A stretch of 64,000 nucleotides of DNA from Pseudomonas arcuscaelestis (GCF_016881005.1 NZ_JACOPV010000017.1:99809-163808); one strand, 5' to 3'; positions 9,400-18,284 are shown, numbered from the stretch's first letter. Numbers and translations: made by a program. Notes: generated from the sequence alone by a model not told the origin.

Positions 9400-10515
9400 T
9401 CAGATCACGATCAAGTCGGCTTGGAGCGCGCCGGCTTGTTTCAAGGCTTCGAGGATCGCCATCAGGTCACTCGGCGCCGCGCCAACCTGATTCACCGCAC
9501 GAACAATTTCATCCAGCGTAGTGCCGGGGCCAAACTTGAACATCGGCTTGGCTTCTTGTTCCGCGTTTACCCGCGAGCGAGGTACCACTGCCGTCTGCCC
9601 GTTGGAGAACGGCCCAGGCTGACTGACGATCGGGTCTTCAGTGATGGTCACAGTCAGGCTGCCGTGAGTAACTGCCGCTGGCGACACCTTGACGTTCTGA
9701 CCAATGACGATGGTGCCGGTGCGCGAGTTGATGATGACCTTGGCGACCGCCTGGCCAGGGTCAATTTCCAGGTTCTCGAGAATCGACAAATAATCGACAC
9801 GCTGGCTAGGATCGAGCGGAGCGCTCACTCGCACCGAACCACCGTCCAGCGCCTGAGCGACGCCTGGACCGAGCAGCTCATTGACCTTATCGACGACACG
9901 CTTAGCAGTGGTGAAGTCAGGACGATTGAGATTCAAGGTCAAGCTGTTGCCTTGATTGAAACCACTGGGCACTGCTCGCTCTACCGAGGCTCCACCGGGG
10001 ATACGTCCAGCCGACGGCACGTTGACGGTAATTTTCGAACCGTCCCGCCCCTCGGCGTCAAAGCCACCGACCACCAGGTTACCCTGAGCGATTGCATAGA
10101 CGTTGCCATCGATACCTTTGAGTGGTGTCATCAACAAGCTACCACCACGCAAACTCTTGGAGTTACCGATCGAAGACACGGTGATATCCACCACCTGCCC
10201 CGGCTTGGAGAAGGCTGGCAGGTCGGCATGCACCGAGACTGCCGCGACGTTCTTGAGCTGCACGTTACCCGAACCTGCCGGCACCTTGATACCGAACTGG
10301 GACAGCATGTTGTTAAAGGTCTGCAACGTGAACGGCGTCTGGGTGGTTTGGTCACCCGTACCATTAAGCCCCACCACCAGGCCGTAACCAATCAGCTGGT
10401 TGGTACGCACGCCCGAAATGCTGGCGATATCTTTGAGCCGTTCAGCTTGTGCGGCAAACGCAACAGACATCAAAAGCGCGGCGGTGATCAGCTGCTTGAA
10501 GTTGAACATGGTCAT
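9400..10515 (-). CDS. flgI: Flagellar P-ring protein FlgI
   Basis: 371 residues with an N-terminal signal peptide (FKQLITAALLMSVAFAAQA) and the family block RLKDIASISGVRTNQLIGYGLVVGLNGTGD. The C-terminal end has LDEIVRAVNQVGAAPSDLMAILEALKQAGAL. FlgI is exported by Sec and forms the periplasmic P ring in the peptidoglycan layer around the distal rod. It starts 6 bases after the flgH stop and ends 10 before flgJ. The start at 10515 has an AGG site; Met at 10509 is also possible. Confidence 0.97.
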   Translation of the reverse strand: MTMFNFKQLITAALLMSVAFAAQAERLKDIASISGVRTNQLIGYGLVVGLNGTGDQTTQTPFTLQTFNNMLSQFGIKVPAGSGNVQLKNVAAVSVHADLPAFSKPGQVVDITVSSIGNSKSLRGGSLLMTPLKGIDGNVYAIAQGNLVVGGFDAEGRDGSKITVNVPSAGRIPGGASVERAVPSGFNQGNSLTLNLNRPDFTTAKRVVDKVNELLGPGVAQALDGGSVRVSAPLDPSQRVDYLSILENLEIDPGQAVAKVIINSRTGTIVIGQNVKVSPAAVTHGSLTVTITEDPIVSQPGPFSNGQTAVVPRSRVNAEQEAKPMFKFGPGTTLDEIVRAVNQVGAAPSDLMAILEALKQAGALQADLIVI

Positions 10516-10521
10516 CCGAAC

Positions 10522-11217
10522 CTAGAAAGGCCAAAGCGGGCTGATGAAGAAGCGGTCGAGCCAACCGGGCTGGCTGGCATCGGCAAACGAACCGGTACCC
10601 GAGTAGGTAATGCGCGCGTCGGCTACACGGGTCGACGGTACGGTGTTGTCGGTGGCGATATCATCGGCGCGAATCATGCCGGCAATCCGCACCAGTTCGT
10701 CACCGGTGTTGAGGGTCAGCCACTTCTCACCCCGTACAGCGATGATGCCGTTGGGCAGCACATCGGCAACGGTGACCGTGATCGAGCCGGTCAGGCTGTT
10801 GCCCTGCCCGGCTTTGCTATCGCCCTTGGTTGCACGGTCGCCACTGTAGCCGGCGCTCAGGCTCAGGTCGCCATCACTGAATGGGTTGTTGGTGGTCATC
10901 GAAGAGCCGAACAACGACGTCAGGCCGATATCGGCCTTGCTGTTCTTGGCGATCTGCGAGTTGGCATTCTTGCTGGCCTGGGTCCGCTCGTTGAGGGTGA
11001 TGGTGATGATGTCACCAACCCGGAAGGCCTTGCGATCGCTGTACAGGTTCTGGTCGAAACCGGCCTGGTAGATAGAGCCGTTGTTGGCCGCTGCCGGCAA
11101 AGGCGTACGCGGCAGTACCGGCGCGTAGTACGGATCATTGGGCTTGGGCGTCGGCGCAACGCAGCCGGCCAGCACGCTGATCCCACTTAGGGCAAGTACG
11201 TAGAACAAACGACTCAT
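10522..11217 (-). CDS. flgH: Flagellar L-ring lipoprotein FlgH
   Basis: 231 residues. The N-terminus is a lipoprotein signal with the lipobox Leu-Ala-Gly-Cys near residues 16-19, so the protein is lipidated and outer-membrane located. The body has typical FlgH blocks: RVGDIITITLNE, GSITVTVADVLPNGIIAVRGEKW, and VRIAGMIRADDIATDNTV. It forms the L ring that, with FlgI, makes the bushing for the rod. It lies between flgG and flgI. Confidence 0.97.
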   Translation of the reverse strand: MSRLFYVLALSGISVLAGCVAPTPKPNDPYYAPVLPRTPLPAAANNGSIYQAGFDQNLYSDRKAFRVGDIITITLNERTQASKNANSQIAKNSKADIGLTSLFGSSMTTNNPFSDGDLSLSAGYSGDRATKGDSKAGQGNSLTGSITVTVADVLPNGIIAVRGEKWLTLNTGDELVRIAGMIRADDIATDNTVPSTRVADARITYSGTGSFADASQPGWLDRFFISPLWPF

Positions 11218-11271
11218 GACTCTGACCTCACGGTGTAACAGGCGCTGTTGAAGCGACCTCGAAGACTTTAC

Positions 11272-12057
11272 TTACAGGTTCTGGGTAACGAACGAGAGCA
11301 TCTGGTCGGCGGTGGAAATGACCTTTGAGTTCATTTCATAGGCGCGCTGGGTGGTGATCATGTTGACCAGTTCTTCCACCGTGCTGACGTTGGAGTTCTC
11401 CAGGGTCTGCTGCTGAACCACACCGAAGCCGTTCAAACCCGGCGTACCCACATCCGGGGCACCGCTGGCAGCAGTTTCCAGGAACAGGTTGCCGCCCACC
11501 GCTTGCAGGCCTGCCGGGTTGATGAAGTCTGCAGTCTGGATATTGCCGATTACCTGCGCTGCAGGATTGCCCGCAGTAGTGATCGATACGGTGCCATCAC
11601 GGCCTACGGTGAATGTCTGCGCTTCGGGTGGAACGACAATGGCCGGCTCAAGGGCAAAACCACTGGCGGTGACGATCTGACCATCGGAGTTCAGGTGGAA
11701 GGTGCCGTCACGCGTATAGGAAAGCGTACCGTCGGGCTGCAGAATCTGAAAGAAGCCGCGACCATCGACAGCCATGTCCAGGGGGTTCTCGGTAGTCTGC
11801 AGGCTACCGGCGTTGAAGCTTTTCTGCGTACCGACAATTCGCACACCAGTACCCAACTGCAGGCCCGAGGGCAGCTCGCTGTCCTGGGTCGACTGGGCAC
11901 CTGCCTGGCGACGGGTCTGGTAAAGCAGATCCTGGAACTCGGCACGGTCACGCTTGAAGCCGGTGGTCGAAACGTTGGCCAGGTTGTTCGAAATGGTGGT
12001 CAGGTTCATGTCCTGGGCGGACAGACCGGTTTTACTGACCCAAAGAGCCGGAAGCAT
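11272..12057 (-). CDS. flgG: Flagellar distal rod protein FlgG
   Basis: 261 residues, the normal length. The N-terminal rod motif (LWVSKTGLSAQDMNLTTISNNLANVST) and the C-terminal motif (ENSNVSTVEELVNMITTQRAYEMNSKVI) form the paired D0 helices. The middle has NPLDMAVDGRGFFQI. It polymerises into the distal rod and is exported by the flagellar type III system. It starts 45 bases after the flgF stop within the same leftward operon. Confidence 0.97.
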   Translation of the reverse strand: MLPALWVSKTGLSAQDMNLTTISNNLANVSTTGFKRDRAEFQDLLYQTRRQAGAQSTQDSELPSGLQLGTGVRIVGTQKSFNAGSLQTTENPLDMAVDGRGFFQILQPDGTLSYTRDGTFHLNSDGQIVTASGFALEPAIVVPPEAQTFTVGRDGTVSITTAGNPAAQVIGNIQTADFINPAGLQAVGGNLFLETAASGAPDVGTPGLNGFGVVQQQTLENSNVSTVEELVNMITTQRAYEMNSKVISTADQMLSFVTQNL

Positions 12058-12102
12058 GCTGTTCTCCTCGCGCGCCTGTTTTACGGCGCTACGTCTATGT
12101 AA

Positions 12103-12843
12103 TTAGCCGATCTGCAAAACCCGAGCCATGGCTTCATCGCCTTCTTTGGCCGTGGTCATCATTTTGATGTGCAGTTCAAATTGACGGGACAGCGCCAGCA
12201 CCGAAGTCATTTCTTCGACGGCATTGACATTGCTGGTCTCCAGGAAGCCAGAGACCAGCTTGACGTTGGCGTCAGCCACTGCTGGCTGGCCATTGCCCGT
12301 ATGAATCAAACCGTCCAACCCTTTGGACATGGTCTTGAGATCGGGATTGACCATCTTGATCCGATCGACCTCAGCCATTACTCGTGGCCCCTCGCCCATA
12401 GCGCGAATGCTGATGGTGCCGTCTTCACCGACTTCGATCTTCTGCTCAGGCGGCACGGCAATCGGCCCACCGTTGCCCATGATTGGCATGCCATTGCCAG
12501 CACGCAGAACACCCAAAGCATCAATGTTCATACTTGCGGTACGTACATAGGCTTCGCTGCCATCAGGTGCTTGCACGGCGATAAAACCATCACCGCCAAT
12601 AGCCACATCCAGGTCACGCCCGGTCTCCAGCATCGAGCCCGGCGAGAAATCTGTCGCAGGGCGCTCGGTCATGGCATAGGCTCGCGCCGGAAAGCTGTCG
12701 CCGAATACCGGCATCGAACGCGCCTGCTCCAGGTCACGCTGAAAACCGGTGGTGGAAATGTTCGCCAAGTTGTTGGCATGGGCCTTTTGCGCCAATGCGT
12801 TCTGGCTGGCACCGGTCATGGCCACGTACAGCATCTTATCCAC
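12103..12843 (-). CDS. flgF: Flagellar proximal rod protein FlgF
   Basis: 246 residues with MLYVAMTGASQNALAQKAHANNLANIST at the N-terminus, the central block LDVAIGGDGFIAVQ, and a C-terminal SNVNAVEEMTSVLALSRQFELHIKMM. These are the shared rod-protein signatures, and position upstream of flgG separates it from FlgG. It is the first gene of the flgFGHIJKL unit and has its own sigma-54-type promoter about 60 bases upstream. Confidence 0.96.
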   Translation of the reverse strand: MDKMLYVAMTGASQNALAQKAHANNLANISTTGFQRDLEQARSMPVFGDSFPARAYAMTERPATDFSPGSMLETGRDLDVAIGGDGFIAVQAPDGSEAYVRTASMNIDALGVLRAGNGMPIMGNGGPIAVPPEQKIEVGEDGTISIRAMGEGPRVMAEVDRIKMVNPDLKTMSKGLDGLIHTGNGQPAVADANVKLVSGFLETSNVNAVEEMTSVLALSRQFELHIKMMTTAKEGDEAMARVLQIG

Positions 12844-12903
12844 AGCATTTCTCCCCTGCGCTGACGAACACTTGCCGCTCGCCGCTGCTTTGCCAGTGAT
12901 AAA

Positions 12904-12918
12904 GCAAGTTTCAAACCA
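12904..12918 (-). promoter_or_regulatory. Candidate sigma-54 promoter for flgF operon
   Basis: On the minus strand TGGTTTGAAACTTGC keeps the invariant GG and GC separated by ten bases and a good TTGC -12 box, though the -24 box is TGGTT rather than TGGCA. It lies about 60 bases upstream of the flgF start and downstream of the flgE terminator. In P. aeruginosa the flgFGHIJKL unit is RpoN/FleR dependent, which fits. Confidence 0.6.
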
Positions 12919-13033
12919 ACTTTGCAGAAGTGGCTAAAAGCCCCGGCAGGCAAGGACTTACACCGCCACCCTCGAAGCAAGAACATAAAACGCTGTCGAG
13001 TTTACGGCGCCAACTTGCCGCAAGCGGCAAGAC

Positions 13034-13222
13034 TCAATAGTCGCGGCATCCGGGGTTATTGAAAGGGCCGGCAAAACGCTTCCAACCTTCCCCCGGTGAA
13101 AACTGCGCGCAAACCAGGCGCCCATCAACCTGGCTTTCCCAGCGATACCACGGCGCAGCATCAGCCTTGACCTGCGCCACCAGCAATGTCGTAAACAACG
13201 CCAACATCAATCGCCGCAACAT
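13034..13222 (-). CDS. Small predicted secreted protein between flgE and flgF
   Basis: 62 residues, start at 13222 chosen because AAGGG lies about 8 bases upstream and because a signal peptide then begins at once (MLRRLMLALFTTLLVAQVKADA, cleavage probably after Ala-Asp-Ala). The mature part is about 40 residues, rich in Trp and Gly, with two cysteines (VCAQF and GCRDY) that could form one disulfide. It lies on the flagellar coding strand, directly after the flgE terminator and before the flgF promoter. No family is recognised. Leader, ribosome site and paired cysteines make it likely real, but expression and role are unknown. Confidence 0.6.
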   Translation of the reverse strand: MLRRLMLALFTTLLVAQVKADAAPWYRWESQVDGRLVCAQFSPGEGWKRFAGPFNNPGCRDY

Positions 13223-13238
13223 GATCGACACCCTTGAA

Positions 13239-13267
13239 ATAAAAGACCCCTTCCGAAAAAGGGGTCT
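13239..13267 (-). terminator. Rho-independent terminator after flgE
   Basis: On the minus strand AGACCCCTT, a short loop and AAGGGGTCT are followed by TTTATTT. It lies 28 bases past the flgE stop and separates flgBCDE from the small ORF and the flgF unit. Confidence 0.85.
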
Positions 13268-13294
13268 ATCCACAATCAGCCAATCACACTGACA

Positions 13295-14620
13295 TCAGGC
13301 CATCTGGATGATGGTCTGCATGATGGTGCTCTGGGTGGAGATGGTTTTGGCGTTTGCCTGATAATTACTCTGCGCCTTGATCAACTCGACCAACTCGTTG
13401 GTCAGGTTGACGTTCGACGCCTCCAGCGAGTTAGAGGCGATAGCGCCCAAAGTACCGGTCTTAGGCGCGTCGATACCCGGGATACCCGAGGAGTAAGTCT
13501 CGGTCCAGCGCGTTCCACCCATAGGCTGCAAGCCCTGCTCATTGGCGAAGGATGCAATGGCAACCTGACCAATGGCGCGCGACTGCTGGTTGCTGAAGCT
13601 GGCAAACATGACGCCACTGGAGTCGATACTCAGACTCGACAGGATGCCGGTCGCATAACCATCCTGACTCTGCGACAGACGCGTAGTCGGGGTGTTATAG
13701 GAAGTGGTTTGAGTCATATCGATGGCAATACCACTGGCACTGGCTTCAGAACCATTGGAACCCCATACCGGCGGCTTCGCAGTGGCATCAGTAACAGTGG
13801 CAGGCACCCAGCCGGTCAGTTTGAAGACCTTGTTCACCACTTCGTAACCAGAACCAGCCGCACCAGCTGTCATGGTATCGACGCTACCATCGGGCTTGAA
13901 GCTGATAGTACCCTCCAGAGGCTCTGGTGGCTCCTGGGAAGGATCGAGCGGATTGCGACCATCGATCAGGGTGTAGGATTTCCACTCGTTGGTATCAGTC
14001 TTTACATAATACTGATCCATGACGTGCTCGTTACCCTGACTGTCATAGATCTTGGTAGCGAAGGTCTTGTTCCACGTAGAGTCGTCGGTTGGATCAAACT
14101 TGGTGGTTGACGGAATAACCTTGTCCGACGAGTTCAGGTTAATGCCCTGATCGATGGAAGTTGTGGACTTTGGTGCCAGCGCCGATGTATCGATCTTCAA
14201 GTCGGTCAGTACACCGTTGATGATCTTGCCATTCCCATCCACGCCGTAGCCACGCAGACGCAGGCCGTCAGCGGTGACCACGTAGTTGTCCTTGCTGGTC
14301 TGGAAGGCACCGGCGCGACTATAGCTGAGCGAGCCGTTATCGCTCAGGACAAAAAAGCCCTGCCCCTGAATACCCATATCCAACACGTTGCCGGTATTGG
14401 TGATTTCACCGTTGGTGAACTGCTGCGATACCGAAGCCAGACGAACACCGTTACCCACGGTCTGACTACCAACACCCAGCTTGTTCGCAGAATAGACATC
14501 GGCGAATTCGGCGCGCGACGATTTGAAACCGGTGGTTGCAACGTTGGCAATGTTGTTGCCGGTCACGTCCAGTTGTTTATTGGCTGCATAGAGACCGCTA
14601 AGGCCGATATTGAATGACAT
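13295..14620 (-). CDS. flgE: Flagellar hook protein FlgE
   Basis: 441 residues. The N-terminus MSFNIGLSGLYAANKQLDV then NNIANVATTGFKSSRAEF, and the C-terminus LEASNVNLTNELVELIKAQSNYQANAKTI, are the FlgE D0/D1 signatures. The centre contains NVLDMGIQGQGFFVL and a large surface domain. The protein polymerises under the FlgD cap to form the universal joint. It is the last gene of the flgBCDE unit, 30 bases after flgD, and is followed by a strong terminator. Confidence 0.97.
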   Translation of the reverse strand: MSFNIGLSGLYAANKQLDVTGNNIANVATTGFKSSRAEFADVYSANKLGVGSQTVGNGVRLASVSQQFTNGEITNTGNVLDMGIQGQGFFVLSDNGSLSYSRAGAFQTSKDNYVVTADGLRLRGYGVDGNGKIINGVLTDLKIDTSALAPKSTTSIDQGINLNSSDKVIPSTTKFDPTDDSTWNKTFATKIYDSQGNEHVMDQYYVKTDTNEWKSYTLIDGRNPLDPSQEPPEPLEGTISFKPDGSVDTMTAGAAGSGYEVVNKVFKLTGWVPATVTDATAKPPVWGSNGSEASASGIAIDMTQTTSYNTPTTRLSQSQDGYATGILSSLSIDSSGVMFASFSNQQSRAIGQVAIASFANEQGLQPMGGTRWTETYSSGIPGIDAPKTGTLGAIASNSLEASNVNLTNELVELIKAQSNYQANAKTISTQSTIMQTIIQMA

Positions 14621-14650
14621 CTTTCACTCCTTGTGCCGCGTTAGCCGGCT

Positions 14651-15379
14651 CTATATACCGATAGTTTGGACTTTGGACAGCGCGATGCTGCCCAGGCCAG
14701 CAAGATTGAGCATCATCTCGCCGCCGGTCTGACTGATTGTGACGCTGCTGACCGTTGCCGGCAGCAGGGTGTACATATCCAGTTGCTTACCATCAATGGT
14801 GGTCTTGGCGGCGAAGCTGTAAGTACCCGGGTCGACTTTCTCACCCTTGTCGTTGGTGCCATCCCAGACGAACGCGGCATTACCAGCCTTCTGCTCGCCC
14901 AGATCGATGGTTTTGACCACCTTCCCATCTTTGTCAGTGATGGTGACGGTGGCATTGCTCAACGATTGCGGCACAACCACCGAACCGTTGAAGCTCTTGG
15001 TGGTATCGACCACGGCCTTATCCGTCTGAACGATCACTGAGCGACCGACCAGGGACGAGGCCTGCAGCGCTTGGGACGACTTGTAGTTGCCAGAGATCGC
15101 AGTCACCGACTCATTGAGCGAGGTGATACCCTCCAGGCTGCTGAATTGAGCCAACTGGGCAACAAACTCGCTGTTGTCCTGCGGGTCCAGCGGGTTCTGG
15201 TTACGCATCTGGGTAACCAGCAACTGCAGGAACGCATCCTTGCCCAGCGCCTGATTGCCGGTCTTGCTGTTGGTTGCCGACGCAATGCCACTGCCATTGG
15301 TCTCACCAGACTTCTTCACCGACGCCTTGAGCACGTCGTTCAGGTTTACACCAGCGGTTGGATCGTTAACGGTTGCCAT
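14651..15379 (-). CDS. flgD: Flagellar hook-capping / scaffold protein FlgD
   Basis: 242 residues. The N-terminal block LGKDAFLQLLVTQMRNQNPLDPQDNSEFVAQLAQFS is diagnostic of FlgD. The C-terminal half is a FlgD Ig/Tudor-like region (VWDGTNDKGEKVDPGTYSF). The protein caps the growing hook and is lost when the hook is finished. It sits between flgC and flgE. Confidence 0.97.
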   Translation of the reverse strand: MATVNDPTAGVNLNDVLKASVKKSGETNGSGIASATNSKTGNQALGKDAFLQLLVTQMRNQNPLDPQDNSEFVAQLAQFSSLEGITSLNESVTAISGNYKSSQALQASSLVGRSVIVQTDKAVVDTTKSFNGSVVVPQSLSNATVTITDKDGKVVKTIDLGEQKAGNAAFVWDGTNDKGEKVDPGTYSFAAKTTIDGKQLDMYTLLPATVSSVTISQTGGEMMLNLAGLGSIALSKVQTIGI

Positions 15380-15395
15380 TGGCTTAGTCCTTTTA

Positions 15396-15839
15396 TCACT
15401 GACCCAGGGTCAGGACCTTCTGCATCATGGTCTTGGCCGTATTCATCAGCTCGGCATTGGTCTGGAACGAGCGACTGGCAGAGATCATGTCGGCCATTTC
15501 CTCGACCACGTTGACGTTCGGGTAGTACACGTAACCGTCTTTGTTCGCTGCTGGATGGTTGGGTTCGTAGCGCGCCTCAAGGTTGCTTTGATCCTCAACC
15601 ACGCCGAGCACCTGAACACCTTGGCCTGCCTCGCCCTGATCCTGGAACAGCGACTGACCCACACCGCCCTGCGCTTGCTGGAAGGTGGTAGCAAAAACCG
15701 GATGACGGGCACGGTAGGTCTGATCAATGCTCGAAGAGACCGTCTCGGCGTTGGCAATGTTCGAAGCGACGGTATTCAGACGCGTGGTCTGGGCACTCAT
15801 GCCGCTACCGGCAATGTTGAATACACTGGCGAGGGACAT
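15396..15839 (-). CDS. flgC: Flagellar proximal rod protein FlgC
   Basis: 147 residues with MSLASVFNIAGSGMSAQ at the start, NTVASNIANAET shortly after, and VNVVEEMADMISASRSFQTNAELMNT at the end, the standard rod D0 pair. The middle has YPNVNVVEEM. Length is normal (about 134-150). It begins 3 bases after the flgB stop, so translation is probably coupled. Confidence 0.97.
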   Translation of the reverse strand: MSLASVFNIAGSGMSAQTTRLNTVASNIANAETVSSSIDQTYRARHPVFATTFQQAQGGVGQSLFQDQGEAGQGVQVLGVVEDQSNLEARYEPNHPAANKDGYVYYPNVNVVEEMADMISASRSFQTNAELMNTAKTMMQKVLTLGQ

Positions 15840-15842
15840 GAC

Positions 15843-16250
15843 TTACTCTCCGCGCAGGGCCGATACCAGCCCTTTGAATTTACTGTTGAGCAGCGTGAAG
15901 CTGGCCTGGAAACCCACGGCATTTTGCGCATAGCTCGATTGCTCGAGCTGGGCATCGACAGTGTTCTGATCGATCGACGGCTGCATTGGCGTGCGGTACT
16001 GCAGAGTCTCGTCACCCATGCTCAGGCCTTCAGCCTCGATGTGGCGGGTGTTGGTACGATCCAATGCAAAGTGGCCTTTGCTGGTCTTCTCGGCCTGGGC
16101 GGCGAGGACCGATGCAAAGTCCAGGTCGCGCGCCTTGTAGTTTGGCGTGTCGGCATTAGCGATGTTGTTGGCCAGCACTTCGGCACGCTGGGCGCGAAAG
16201 CCCAATGCCTTTTCGTGAATGCCGAGCGCTTTGTCGAAACTGATGCTCAT
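15843..16250 (-). CDS. flgB: Flagellar proximal rod protein FlgB
   Basis: 135 residues: MSISFDKALGIHEKALGFR, then EVLANNIANADTPNYKARDLDF, the FlgB signature, and a C-terminal AQNAVGFQASFTLLNSKFKGL helix. It is the first rod protein built onto the MS ring/FliE and the first gene of the flgBCDE operon. A sigma-54 promoter lies 41-56 bases upstream. Confidence 0.97.
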   Translation of the reverse strand: MSISFDKALGIHEKALGFRAQRAEVLANNIANADTPNYKARDLDFASVLAAQAEKTSKGHFALDRTNTRHIEAEGLSMGDETLQYRTPMQPSIDQNTVDAQLEQSSYAQNAVGFQASFTLLNSKFKGLVSALRGE

Positions 16251-16290
16251 GTCTGGGAAACCTTCGAAGGTTTTTCGTTGACTGAGCTAG

Positions 16291-16306
16291 AGCAAGAGCC
16301 ATGCCA
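16291..16306 (-). promoter_or_regulatory. Sigma-54 promoter for flgBCDE
   Basis: On the minus strand TGGCATGGCTCTTGCT matches the consensus TGGCAyG-N4-TTGCw, with GG and GC exactly ten bases apart. It is about 40 bases upstream of flgB. The -24 end touches the U-tract of the cheR terminator, so terminator and promoter are packed together. RpoN dependence of flgB fits pseudomonad flagellar class III genes. Confidence 0.85.
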
Positions 16307-16332
16307 AAAAGCAAAACCCCGTAAATACGGGG
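16306..16332 (-). terminator. Rho-independent terminator after cheR
   Basis: Minus-strand stem CCCCGTA/TACGGGG (16317-16332) is followed by TTTTGCTTTTT. It lies about 100 bases past the cheR stop and just upstream of the flgB promoter, insulating cheV-cheR from flgB. Confidence 0.85.
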
Positions 16333-16432
16333 CTTTTAGTGCTTTTCCACTGGCGGCAATGCCAGAAAAGCGGCAAAGGATTACCGCCGGGCGCCAGCAA
16401 AGCGGCAATGCCTACGCCCACAGGGGACGTGT

Positions 16433-17260
16433 TTATTTGGCCTGGTAAATGATGCCAGGGCTGCACTGGACCATTTGATAGTGATCCGGCAAGCCGTTGA
16501 GGGCTTCCGAGGCGCCAAGGAACAAGTAGCCGCCCGGCTTGAGCGTGCTGTGGATGCGCAGCAGGATGTCTTTTTTGACCTGTGCCGAGAAATAGATCAG
16601 CACGTTGCGGCAGAACACGATGTCGAACTTACCCAGGCTCGCGTAACTGTCGAGCAAGTTGAACGAACGGAACTCCACGCGACTGCGAATCGGTGCCTTC
16701 ACCGCCCAGCGACCAGGCGCCTTGACGTCGAAGTAGCGCTGCAGGCGCTCCTGGGACAAACCGCGAGCAATGGCCAGGCTGTCGTACTCACCCGACTTGC
16801 AGTTGGTGAGCATGGTTCCCGACAGATCGGTGGCAACGATTTGCGCGCCCATCTTCAACTGACCAATGCTGCTGCGCTCGAACTCATCGATCGCCATCGA
16901 AATGGAATACGGTTCCTGGCCCGAGGAACAGGCAGCCGACCAGATGCGCAGACGCTGCCCCGGGTTGGCCTTGATCTGCTCAGGCAGCACCTTGTTCTTC
17001 AGTACTTCGAAGGGATAGGTGTCGCGAAACCACAGGGTCTCGTTGGTGGTCATGGCATCTACCACCTGCTCGCGCAAACCACTTCGCGGCTGGCTCTGAA
17101 TACGCTGTACCAGTTCGGTCAGGGACTTGATGCCCTGCTGCTCCATCAGCTTGTTCAGACGGCTGGAGACCAGGTACTGCTTATTTTCGCCCAGCAGGAT
17201 GCCACAGGCTTTTTCCAGGAAGACCCGGAACTGTTCGAAATCCAAATTACCCGTAGACAA
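16433..17260 (-). CDS. cheR: Chemotaxis protein methyltransferase CheR
   Basis: 275 residues. The small N-terminal CheR helical domain (about 1-75) is followed by the SAM-dependent methyltransferase domain with ETLWFRDTYPFEVL, the SAM-binding RIWSAACSSGQEPYS, and the late motifs FDIVFCRNVLIYF and GGYLFLGASEAL. The enzyme methylates glutamates on chemoreceptors for adaptation. It sits 51 bases after cheV on the same strand, a pairing conserved in pseudomonads beside flgB. Confidence 0.97.
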   Translation of the reverse strand: MSTGNLDFEQFRVFLEKACGILLGENKQYLVSSRLNKLMEQQGIKSLTELVQRIQSQPRSGLREQVVDAMTTNETLWFRDTYPFEVLKNKVLPEQIKANPGQRLRIWSAACSSGQEPYSISMAIDEFERSSIGQLKMGAQIVATDLSGTMLTNCKSGEYDSLAIARGLSQERLQRYFDVKAPGRWAVKAPIRSRVEFRSFNLLDSYASLGKFDIVFCRNVLIYFSAQVKKDILLRIHSTLKPGGYLFLGASEALNGLPDHYQMVQCSPGIIYQAK

Positions 17261-17311
17261 TGGTACAGCCTCTTAAATCGTGTGAACCGCCAGGGGTTGA
17301 ACCCGCGGCCG

Positions 17312-18241
17312 TTAGTGCGTGGCCTTGATGCGATCGACGACGCGCTGGGCGAGGTCGTCCGGCTTGAACTTGGCCAGGAAATCATCGGCACCGACCTTCT
17401 TGACCATCGCCTGGTTGAACACGCCGGAAAGCGAAGTATGCAGGATGATGTGCAATTTTTGCATGCGCGGGTCGCTGCGAATCTCGGCTGTCAGGGTGTA
17501 ACCGTCCATCTCCGGCATCTCGATATCGGAGATCATCATCAAGAATTCTTCTTCCGGACGCTTGCCCTCGTCCACCAGGTTGCGCAGGTATTGCAGCGCC
17601 TGACGACCATCGTTGAGTGCTACCACTTCCACACCGACAGTCTGCAGGCAGCGACTGACCTGCTTGCGCGCCACGGACGAATCATCGACCGTCAGCACAC
17701 GCAGCGATACAGCTTTGTCCTGCACCTCGGCATCGACCACGCCAGCAGAGATGGACTCGGAGGTCGGCGCCACTTCGGCGAGGATTTTCTCCACGTCGAT
17801 GATCTCGACCATCTTGTTGTCGACCCGTGTTACCGCAGTCAAGTAATGGTCGCGACCGGTGCCCTTGGGTGGCGGATGGATCTCTTCCCAGTTCATGTTG
17901 ACAATGCGCTCCACCGAGTGCACCAGGAAACCCTGAGTCTTGGTGTTGTACTCCGTGATAATAACGAAGCTCTTACGCACATCTTCACTCAGACCGGGCA
18001 TACCGGTCGCCATCGCCAGATCGAGGATCGGGATGGTTGCCCCACGAATATTCGCTACACCGCGCACTACCGGATTGGACTTGGGCATCACGGTCAAGGG
18101 TGGGCACTGCAGCACCTCCCGCACCTTGAATACGTTGATCCCATAGAGCTGCTCGCCATTGAGGCGAAACAACAGCAGCTCCAGGCGATTCTGCCCCACC
18201 AGTTGCGTGCGCTGGTTCACCGAATCCATTACACCAGCCAT
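17312..18241 (-). CDS. cheV: Chemotaxis coupling/response-regulator protein CheV
   Basis: 309 residues from Met at 18241, chosen over an in-frame start 18 bases upstream because GAAGGAG lies 7-8 bases before it. The N-terminal CheW domain (about 20-155) has LLLFRLNGEQLYGINVFKVREV and VRGVANIRGATIPILDL. The C-terminal receiver (about 175-305) has VLTVDDSSVARK, the phospho-acceptor strand MMISDIEMPEMDG and FLAKFKPDDL. It couples receptors to CheA and can be phosphorylated. It is divergent from flgA. Confidence 0.97.
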   Translation of the reverse strand: MAGVMDSVNQRTQLVGQNRLELLLFRLNGEQLYGINVFKVREVLQCPPLTVMPKSNPVVRGVANIRGATIPILDLAMATGMPGLSEDVRKSFVIITEYNTKTQGFLVHSVERIVNMNWEEIHPPPKGTGRDHYLTAVTRVDNKMVEIIDVEKILAEVAPTSESISAGVVDAEVQDKAVSLRVLTVDDSSVARKQVSRCLQTVGVEVVALNDGRQALQYLRNLVDEGKRPEEEFLMMISDIEMPEMDGYTLTAEIRSDPRMQKLHIILHTSLSGVFNQAMVKKVGADDFLAKFKPDDLAQRVVDRIKATH

Positions 18242-18284
18242 GCCAGACTCCTTCACCAAACGCTTCGAACTTCGTACCCAGTCT

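Noticed and set aside
9358..11190. 610-codon rightward ORF opposite flgH-flgI
   Set aside because: It spans two well-supported flagellar genes on the other strand and is low-complexity Arg/His/Val-rich, as expected of a shadow frame.
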